This document shows positions 55,718 to 64,000 of a stretch of 64,000 nucleotides of DNA, piece by piece. Under the pieces are notes generated by a model. That model was not told where the DNA came from. It saw only the letters and a program-made list of their open reading frames with translations, and did no database searches. Both the position numbers and the translations under genes were made by a program. How positions within the stretch are numbered: position 1 is the stretch's first letter; each line of letters opens with the position of its first letter. The stretch comes from Roseicyclus salinarum (GTDB lineage: Bacteria; Pseudomonadota; Alphaproteobacteria; Rhodobacterales; Rhodobacteraceae): assembly GCF_029624655.1 (NCBI RefSeq), contig NZ_JARRSA010000008.1:62001-126000 (forward strand), written 5' to 3'.

Positions 55718-57811
55718 ATGGCCTTCCAGCGCCGCGCAGGGGCCCGCTTTTCAGGCGCCATCTGGCCCGGCTTCGTCGATGCGATCACCTCGCTTCTGAT
55801 GGTGATGATCTTCGTGCTGTCCATCTTCATGGTGGTGCAGTTCGTCCTGAGCGAGCAGATCACCAGCCAGGACGACGAGTTGAACGCGCTGAATGCCCGG
55901 CTCAACCAGCTGTCCGAGGCGCTGGGCCTCGAGAGCACGCGCGCCGACCGGCTCGAGACGCGCGTCGCCACGCTGACCGGGTCGCTCGACGCGGCCGAGC
56001 AGGAGATGGCGGCGCAGGACTCGCTGATCGCGGCCCTCACGGCGGAAGGGGAGCGGCAATCGGCGCGGATCGCCTCGTTCGAAGAGCAGGTCGCCTCGCT
56101 TCTGGCCGAGAACCGGGAGCTTGGCGTCGCTCGCGACGCGGCCCGCGCCGAGGCGGCGGACGCGATGGACGACGCCGAGGCGCTGAACCTCGCGCTGGCC
56201 TCCGCCCGAGACGAAATCGACGCCGCAGCCGAGGCCGCCCGCCTCGCCGCCGCGCAGCGCGAGGCGCTGGAAGCGATGCTGGCCGAGATGGAGGCCGAGG
56301 CGGCCACCCGCGAGACCACGCTGGCGCAGACGCTGGCCGCGCTGGAGCAGGCCGAGGGCGAGGCCGCGCGCGCTGCGGAACTGGAGACCGCGCTCGACGA
56401 CGCCGAAGCGGCGCGGCTGGCCGAACTGGCGGCCGCCGAGGCCCTGCGCGCGCGGCTTGCGGACGCGCAGACCGAGCTCTCCGACGCCGAGGCCGCGCGT
56501 CTTGCCGAAGCCGCCGCCGCCGAGGCGCTGCGCACCCGCCTCGAGACGGCGCAGGCGGAACTGACCTCGATGACGCTGGCGCTGGAGGAACAGCGCCGCG
56601 AGGCCGAGGAGACGCTGACGCTTCTGGCCGCCGCCGATGCCGCGCGCGAGGACCTTGCCACGCGGCTCGCCGCGGCGCTCGCGCAGGTCGAGGCGCGCGG
56701 CTCGCTGGAAGAGCAGCTGGCCGCCGCACAGATCGAGGCCGAGCGGATGCGCACGATGCTGGACGACCGCGACCAGGACATGACCGACCTCGAGGAGCAG
56801 CTGGCCCTGGCCCTGTCGCGGATCGAAAGCGCCGAGGCGAGCGCGGCGGCACGGCTCGCCGAATTGCAGGCCCGCATTCGTGCTGCCGAACAGCGCGCCG
56901 CCGAGGCCGACGCCGCACTCGAGACCCGCGAAAGCGACATGACCGCCCTCGAGGCCGAACTGGCCGACGCGCTGAGGGCGCGGCTCGCCGCCGAGGCCGC
57001 GCAGACCCGCGCGCTGTCGGCCGCCGAGGAGCGCGCGGCCCTTCTGGCCCAGGCCAATGACGAGTTGCAGACGGTCGAGGCGGCTTCGGCCGAGAACGAG
57101 CGGCAGGTCGCGCTTCTGAACGAGCAGGTCGCGGCGCTTCGCACGCAGCTGTCCTCGCTGCAGGCGCTTCTGGACGAGGCCGCGGCCGAGGACACCGAGG
57201 CGCAGGTCCAGATCGAGGCGCTGGGCTCGCAGCTGAATACCGCGCTCGCCCGTCTTGCCGCCGAGCAGCGCGCGCTGGCCTCCTCCGAGACTGTGCGTGC
57301 CGAACTCGAAGCCGCCGAGGCCGCCCGCCTCGCCGCCGAGGCGCAGGAGCTGGAGCGGTACCGTTCGGAATTCTTTGGCCGGCTGCGCGAGCTGCTCGAG
57401 GGGCGCGAGGGCGTCCGGATCGACGGCGACCGCTTCGTCTTCTCGTCCGAAGTGCTGTTCGACGTGGGCTCGGCCGACCTCGCGCCCGAGGGCCTGTCGC
57501 AGATCGAGAACGTTGCGGCCCTTCTGACCGAGGTCGCCGACGACATTCCCGAAAGCATCGACTGGATCATCCGGGTGGATGGCCACACGGACAACCAGCA
57601 GATCGCCGGCGGCGGCGCCTTCGCCAACAACTGGGAACTGAGTCAGGCGCGCGCGCTGTCCGTCGTGCTCTACATGTCGGAAGAGCTTGGCATCCCGCCC
57701 TCGCGCCTCGCCGCAACGGGCTTCGGGGAATACCGGCCGGTCGCGACGAACGAGACCGCCGACGGCCGCGCGGCGAACCGGCGGATCGAGCTGAAGCTGA
57801 CCGAGCGGTGA
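55718..57811 (+). CDS. MotB/OmpA-like protein with very long periplasmic coiled coil
   Basis: The 697-residue protein has a short cytoplasmic tail and one membrane helix (IWPGFVDAITSLLMVMIFVLSIFMVVQFV) with Asp21 in the place of the MotB ion-binding Asp. A coiled coil follows from about residue 50 to 545. A C-terminal OmpA domain (VLFDVGSADLAPEG, RVDGHTDNQQIAGGGAFANNWELSQARA) would grip peptidoglycan. The coil is Ala/Glu-rich with a near-perfect 28-residue repeat at 56396-56563. MotB proteins usually lack such a spacer. Confidence 0.85.
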   Translation: MAFQRRAGARFSGAIWPGFVDAITSLLMVMIFVLSIFMVVQFVLSEQITSQDDELNALNARLNQLSEALGLESTRADRLETRVATLTGSLDAAEQEMAAQDSLIAALTAEGERQSARIASFEEQVASLLAENRELGVARDAARAEAADAMDDAEALNLALASARDEIDAAAEAARLAAAQREALEAMLAEMEAEAATRETTLAQTLAALEQAEGEAARAAELETALDDAEAARLAELAAAEALRARLADAQTELSDAEAARLAEAAAAEALRTRLETAQAELTSMTLALEEQRREAEETLTLLAAADAAREDLATRLAAALAQVEARGSLEEQLAAAQIEAERMRTMLDDRDQDMTDLEEQLALALSRIESAEASAAARLAELQARIRAAEQRAAEADAALETRESDMTALEAELADALRARLAAEAAQTRALSAAEERAALLAQANDELQTVEAASAENERQVALLNEQVAALRTQLSSLQALLDEAAAEDTEAQVQIEALGSQLNTALARLAAEQRALASSETVRAELEAAEAARLAAEAQELERYRSEFFGRLRELLEGREGVRIDGDRFVFSSEVLFDVGSADLAPEGLSQIENVAALLTEVADDIPESIDWIIRVDGHTDNQQIAGGGAFANNWELSQARALSVVLYMSEELGIPPSRLAATGFGEYRPVATNETADGRAANRRIELKLTER

Positions 57812-58386
57812 TCGCCAAGGGGCTCCGGCGGGGTGCGCGTCCGCCAGGGCCGCGCGAAATCCTGCCGCCTCGATGAAAGTTCGGATATCGCGCCGTCGCG
57901 GTCCGTCTCTCCCATCCCGGCGTCAGCGCCGTGGGCGCGTCAGGTCCCGCCCGCTGGCGGTCCGATCGCGCGTCGGGCTTGCGCCTCGGCCATGGTGGTG
58001 GCCGGGGCGCTCAGCCGAGCGGGGGTCGCCGGCCGGACCGACCCTCGGCGCTCTCGCCCCGCGCACCAAGTACACCGCAAGACCCGCACACCCGCCGTCC
58101 CTTCGTCGGCCAGGTTTGCCGAGGTGTGGGCTCGGGGGCTCTGGCCGGGTGGAGAGCGCGCTTGCAGACGGCAAGGCTAAGGGATCATCGCGTCGATGCG
58201 ATGGGGCTTGCGCCGGCGGCACGCAGGTAGCTGAAGCAAGGGCGTCTCTGTTCCCGGTGGCGCGCTCCTGCATCCCCGAGGGAGCTAAGGGGATATCCTG
58301 TCACGTCAGCAGCAGGTGGAGGTCCCGGGAAACGGAAAACGCCGCACCCGGGGGATGCGGCGTTTTCGATGTCATGGTGGCTGCCG
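57812..58386. other. 575-base region without recognised gene
   Basis: It lies between the MotB-like gene and the convergent end of clpA. No frame has plausible codon use. Short self-complementary pieces occur (CTTGC...GCAAG near 58165 and CATCGC...GCGATG near 58190), as does the clpA terminator. I looked for tRNA, tmRNA, RNase P and SRP RNA signatures and saw none. Confidence 0.45.
58335..58367 (-). terminator. Terminator after clpA
   Basis: A perfect 12-bp stem (GAAAACGCCGCA/TGCGGCGTTTTC) with a 9-base loop lies 20 bases past the clpA stop, with A/T ends on both sides. It can act in both directions. Confidence 0.8.
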
Positions 58387-60720
<2,334 letters not shown>

Positions 60721-60940
60721 GCGCGTGCTCCTTTCGGTGTCGTCGAGGGGGCGGCGCCTCCGCTCGATCATGGCCTCGTATGTTTAAGCTTTGGTTTTTG
60801 TGAGCGTGTTTCAAGCAATTTCTGCGCAAATATCGGTATGGGCGGAGCGGTCCGGCACAACCCCTTGGATTCGCGAGGCGCTGCCCAAAAAAATGGCAGA
60901 CCGAGCGCGAGGGGGTTTCAACGCCTGCTGTTGCACAGGC

Positions 60941-61729
60941 CTAGAAGGCGTCCTTGCGACGCCTGATCTCCGCGAAGACATCGGCGTCGTCTGCATGAGG
61001 AAGATTTAGGATCGACTTCACCTCCGACAAGCCCGCGCGAAGGAACGGGTTCGTGTCCATCTCCTCGCCCAGACGGGAGGGCACGGTGGGGCGCCCCGCG
61101 GCGCGGGCCGCGTCGATGGCCTCGGCGCGCGCCGCCAGGGCGGGGTTGGACGGCTCGATCGTGAGGGCGAAGCGGGCGTTGGACTGCGTGTATTCGTGTC
61201 CCGAACAGACCAGCGTGTCGCGGGGCAGGGCGGCAAGCTTCGAGAGGCTCTCCCACATCTGCGGGGCCGTTCCCTCGAACAGCCGGCCGCATCCCAGCGC
61301 CATCAGGCTGTCGGCGGTGAACACGGCGTGCGCCTCGGGAAAGTGGAAGGCGATGTGGCCCAGCGTGTGTCCCGACACGTCGATCACCGTGCCGGTGAGG
61401 TTTCCGATCCTCACGGTATCGCCCTCCGACAATGCCTCGTCGAGCGGCGGAAGCCGCGCGGCATCGGCCGCCGCGCCCCGGACCTTCGCCCCGGTCGCGG
61501 CGCGCAGGCTGGCGACGCCGTCGATGTGGTCGCCGTGGTGGTGCGTGATGAGGATGTCGGTCAGCCGCCAGCCGCGCTCGGCCAGCGCGGCCTCTATCGG
61601 ACCGGCCTCCGGGACGTCGATGACCGCGGTCGCACCGGTTGCGGGGTCGTGCAGGAGAAAGGCGTAGTTGTCCGACAGGCAGGGAACCGTGACGATCTCG
61701 CCGGCTCCGGTCTCGATGGATGTTGGCAT
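60941..61729 (-). CDS. gloB: Hydroxyacylglutathione hydrolase (glyoxalase II)
   Basis: The 262-residue metallo-beta-lactamase-fold enzyme hydrolyses S-lactoylglutathione to lactate and glutathione. The metal motif [10 protein letters not shown] is near residue 61. [26 protein letters not shown] and [15 protein letters not shown] are also present. It is divergent from the methyltransferase with 79 bases between. Confidence 0.95.
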   Translation of the reverse strand: MPTSIETGAGEIVTVPCLSDNYAFLLHDPATGATAVIDVPEAGPIEAALAERGWRLTDILITHHHGDHIDGVASLRAATGAKVRGAAADAARLPPLDEALSEGDTVRIGNLTGTVIDVSGHTLGHIAFHFPEAHAVFTADSLMALGCGRLFEGTAPQMWESLSKLAALPRDTLVCSGHEYTQSNARFALTIEPSNPALAARAEAIDAARAAGRPTVPSRLGEEMDTNPFLRAGLSEVKSILNLPHADDADVFAEIRRRKDAF

Positions 61730-61808
61730 GGCAATTCCACTCCGCTCGGGGTTAATGTCCGCATCGGGGGACAGGGCACAGCCTCGCGCAGAAGGCCGGG
61801 AAGACGCA

Positions 61809-62567
61809 ATGCATCTCGACGTGATCGACCTGCGGCAGTTCTACTACCGCACGCGGCTCGGCCGGACCGCCCAGAAGGCGATCCGCGACCAGATGCTTGC
61901 CTTCTGGCCCGAGGCGAAGGGTCAGACGGTGATCGGCTTCGGCTTCGCGGTGCCGCTGCTGCGTCCCTATCTCGCCGAGGCGCGGCGCGTCATCGGCCTG
62001 ATGCCTGCGGAGCAAGGAGTGATGCCGTGGCCTGCCGGCCTCGACAATGTCTCGGTTCTGTGCCGCGAAAGCCTCTGGCCGGTCGAGACGGGCCACGCCG
62101 ACAAGGTCGTTTGCCTGCACGGGCTGGAGACCTCCGAACATCCCGCAGCCGTTCTGGAGGAATGCGCCCGCGCGCTGGGGCCGGGCGGCCGGGCGCTTTT
62201 CGTCGTGCCGAACCGTGGCGGGCTCTGGGCGCGGCGCGACAAGACGCCGTTCGGCTTCGGGCGGCCCTATACGCTCAGCCAGCTCGAGGCGCAGCTGAAG
62301 CGCCACGACTTCATTCCCGAACGCCATTGCGCGGCGCTGTTCGCGCCGCCGTCGGACAAGCGGTTCTGGACGAGGTCCGCGGATATGATCGAGACGCTGG
62401 GAAGCCGCCTGCCGGGACAGCGAGGCGGCGGCGTCCTTATCGTGGAGGCGTCCAAGCGCGTCTACGCGCCTCTCGGTCCGGGACTGGCCGAACGCGTGCG
62501 CCGTCCGCTCAGGGTGCTGGAGGGCGCTCCCCGCCCCGCGGGGGCAGCCGGGCGCGACATCGCCTGA
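61809..62567 (+). CDS. Class I SAM-dependent methyltransferase-like protein
   Basis: The 252-residue protein has an SAM fold visible as [28 protein letters not shown] (a degenerate Gly motif I), [39 protein letters not shown] and later [17 protein letters not shown]. The substrate is unknown. Its permanent neighbour gloB in this orientation may indicate a shared regulatory region. The start has GGGAAG upstream. Confidence 0.88.
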   Translation: MHLDVIDLRQFYYRTRLGRTAQKAIRDQMLAFWPEAKGQTVIGFGFAVPLLRPYLAEARRVIGLMPAEQGVMPWPAGLDNVSVLCRESLWPVETGHADKVVCLHGLETSEHPAAVLEECARALGPGGRALFVVPNRGGLWARRDKTPFGFGRPYTLSQLEAQLKRHDFIPERHCAALFAPPSDKRFWTRSADMIETLGSRLPGQRGGGVLIVEASKRVYAPLGPGLAERVRRPLRVLEGAPRPAGAAGRDIA

Positions 62568-62609
62568 GGGCGCGACGTCCCTCGAGGCTGCGGTCGCGGG
62601 GGTGGAGGA

Positions 62610-63431
62610 TCAGCCGAAGAGAGCGGACATTTCCGTTACGGGCCGGTTGGCGAGGACGTGGGGCGGCTCGACCTGTCGGCTGTCCGCGGTCACGACCGTG
62701 TCGCCGGATTCGGGATCGAACCTCGCCTCGAACTGGCCGAGATCGACCTCTCCCAGCTTCTGCAGGCCGTGCGCCTCGATGAACTCGGCCTCGGTTCCGG
62801 TCACGCTGCCGACAGGGATGCCCTGCCCCTCGGGGAGGATGTAGAAGTTGAGCGAGTAGCGCAGCCCCACCGAGACGTCGTCGCCGCCGGCGGTGTCGTG
62901 CACGCTGTGAACGGCGAGGATCTGTCCGGGAAGGTCGGGCGCGATGTTGAGGGTCAACTCGTCCTCGGGCTCGAGCTGGGTACGGAAGCCCGCTTCGGTC
63001 GGGTCGGGCGTGACCGCGCCCGGGCCGCCCACCGCGACCGAGATCACCTCGTTGGGTTCGTCGTCGTCCAGATCGCCGAGATCGGTCGCGGGGATCGTCC
63101 GGCCTGCGATGAGGTCGATCTCCTCGGGCGTCAGCTGCGCGACGACCGCGTCCTCGATGACGCCACTTCGGGCGTCATGCGCGTCGGCGTACCGTTCCGC
63201 AGGGAGGTAGGCCTCGCTGGTCGGCGTGGTGTCGGGCCCGCGCATGTTGAGCGCCGCATAGGAGTCGAGCCGCGCGATCAGGTCGTCCTGACCGCCGAGC
63301 GTCGCCTCCGCGCCGTCGTCGAACCCCTCGTCGTCGCGATCGTCATCGTCGTCCGCGCGGTCGGAGACGTCGGTGAGTGCGTTCGATGCCCCGAACGCGC
63401 CGAGGACCGTGAGGGTGAAGATCGACAACAT
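62610..63431 (-). CDS. Acidic exported protein of unknown function
   Basis: The 273-residue protein has a short hydrophobic N-terminus (MLSIFTLTVLGAFGASNA) that looks like a signal peptide. A run of aspartates (DRADDDDDRDDEGFDDGAEA) follows, and then an acidic remainder rich in Asp, Glu, Thr and Gly. No family is recognised. Acidic composition may suit a calcium-binding or salt-exposed periplasmic protein. The start is tentative. It is divergent from the atp operon. Confidence 0.72.
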   Translation of the reverse strand: MLSIFTLTVLGAFGASNALTDVSDRADDDDDRDDEGFDDGAEATLGGQDDLIARLDSYAALNMRGPDTTPTSEAYLPAERYADAHDARSGVIEDAVVAQLTPEEIDLIAGRTIPATDLGDLDDDEPNEVISVAVGGPGAVTPDPTEAGFRTQLEPEDELTLNIAPDLPGQILAVHSVHDTAGGDDVSVGLRYSLNFYILPEGQGIPVGSVTGTEAEFIEAHGLQKLGEVDLGQFEARFDPESGDTVVTADSRQVEPPHVLANRPVTEMSALFG

Positions 63432-63858
63432 CCTGAAATATGCCCGCCTGAATACAGATTCCGGGAGAATCTAGACCATTGGATTTGGGTCAAATGCGGG
63501 TAGGCCTGAGGTCGGAATGTGGCGCTCCCGCGGCTTTCTTTGGCGCCCGGCGTCCGTGCCGCCCGTCGCGCGTCCTTCGGCGCGCCGAAGAATCGTCGCG
63601 GCCCGCGCTGCAGTGCCGCGAAAGGCCGGCCCCGGCGCGAGCTTCAAAGCGTCGCAGAGGCCGCGGGCGGCGCGATGCTTCGGCATCTTGAGGTTTTTTC
63701 CCGCGAAGAGCCCTTTTTGTGGCGGTTGCAGCATTTGGAACCCTCTGCTACATCCACGGCGATTTAGGGGAACCGGCTGCCATCTGCCGCCAAGAAGCCA
63801 ACAGAGATCCGGAGGTGCCGATCGGCATCTGCCGGCACAAGTATGTGAAAGGGTGGAC
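63432..63858. other. Intergenic region before the atp operon
   Basis: About 427 bases. It holds a UUCG-loop hairpin with T-run (63675-63700), a likely promoter (63726-63754) and the atpH leader. No gene is seen. Confidence 0.5.
63726..63754 (+). promoter_or_regulatory. Sigma-70-type promoter of the atp operon
   Basis: TTGCAG (-35) and TACATC (-10) are separated by exactly 17 bases, about 105 bases upstream of the atpH start. It fits a housekeeping promoter for the ATP synthase operon, though the -10 match is moderate. Confidence 0.5.
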
Positions 63859-64000
63859 GTGAGCGAACCTGCTTCGATCTCGACCGGCATCGCCGCGCGA
63901 TATGCGACCGCGATGTTCGAACTTGCTCAGGACGGCGGGGCGCTCGACGCGCTTGAGGCTGATGTCGCCTCGCTCGAGGCCGCACTCGCCGACAGCGCGG
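63859..64000 (+). CDS. atpH: F1 ATP synthase delta subunit, N-terminal part (cut by right edge)
   Basis: The 47 visible residues ([23 protein letters not shown]...) are the N-terminus of the OSCP/delta subunit, which joins F1 to F0. In alphaproteobacteria it begins the atpHAGDC operon, so the other subunits should follow beyond the window. GTG 63859 is chosen (VSEPASIS); GTG 63853 two codons earlier is equally near the ribosome site AAAGGG. Confidence 0.9.
   Translation, partial: MSEPASISTGIAARYATAMFELAQDGGALDALEADVASLEAALADSA

Noticed and set aside
55285-57630. 781-codon minus-strand Ser/Ala/Arg-rich frame opposite the MotB-like gene
   Set aside because: It is the mirror of a repetitive Ala/Glu coil. 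The real gene has a ribosome site, a membrane helix and an OmpA domain.
54451-57811. A complete Zorya anti-phage system
   Set aside because: Only the ZorA/ZorB-like membrane pair would be present. No ZorC, ZorD or ZorE genes are nearby, and the neighbours are housekeeping.
57812-58386. RNase P RNA, tmRNA or SRP RNA
   Set aside because: None of the conserved core sequences of these RNAs is visible on either strand.

Overview
The window is a high-GC (roughly two-thirds G+C), densely coded piece of a bacterial chromosome. Its content points to an alphaproteobacterium of the Rhodobacteraceae/Roseobacter type: a GcrA cell-cycle regulator, a phosphatidylcholine synthase (Pcs), a Tad/Flp pilus locus with the family's pilin sequence style, DUF6455 proteins, a divergent metF/metR pair, and at the right edge the start of an F1 ATP synthase operon (atpH). 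I saw no rRNA, tRNA, CRISPR, insertion sequence or prophage. Nearly everything looks like resident chromosomal DNA.

Layout. 1-4.4 kb: an edge gene, small orphan genes, a MOSC protein, then the one-carbon genes fhs and folD. 4.4-8.9 kb: a thioesterase, a membrane-anchored LytTR regulator, and half of a DNA-damage module (PdeM phosphoesterase plus Lhr-type helicase). 8.9-22.4 kb: a long minus-strand Tad pilus locus in the order pilins (four paralogues), cpaB, cpaC, ompA-like, cpaE, cpaF, tadB, tadC, two TPR lipoproteins, cpaA prepilin peptidase and an AAA ATPase. Hairpin terminators divide it into several transcription units. 22.7-28.7 kb: a lytic transglycosylase, 3-oxoacid CoA-transferase (scoAB), a histone-deacetylase-like amidohydrolase, an M48 lipoprotein peptidase and a tandem pair of DUF6455 genes. 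28.7-34 kb: cutA, rimO, an AsmA-like protein overlapping a second transglycosylase, and gcrA. 34-45.2 kb: a serine hydrolase, an EamA transporter, argD-argF, a thioesterase, divergent metF/metR, MAPEG, suhB, pcs and xerC-DUF484. 45.5-53.7 kb: a YeeE/YedE transporter, a small transaldolase, priA, and the overlapping operon hisC-tyrA-extensin-like, with a DUF2125 gene facing it. 53.8-57.8 kb: chaC and then a two-gene TolQ/MotA-like plus MotB/OmpA-like membrane module with a very long coiled coil. 58.4-64 kb: clpA, gloB, a methyltransferase, an acidic exported protein of unknown function, and atpH cut by the window edge.

How the parts work together. fhs, folD and metF give the formate-to-methyl-tetrahydrofolate route, and MetR next to metF is its likely regulator. 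argD and argF belong to arginine synthesis. hisC and tyrA share a translationally coupled operon for aromatic/histidine amino acids. The Tad locus should build a complete inner-membrane/outer-membrane adhesive pilus except for the minor pilins (TadE/F/G), which are not seen here. Two transglycosylases, an AsmA-like protein, OmpA-type proteins and the extensin-like protein are all cell-envelope functions.

The most unusual item is the 54.4-57.8 kb motor-like module. Two other points deserve a look: a 21-bp intergenic motif that recurs almost unchanged beside folD and between argD and argF, and a 20-bp shifted duplication over the scoA start codon that creates a tiny overlapping upstream reading frame.
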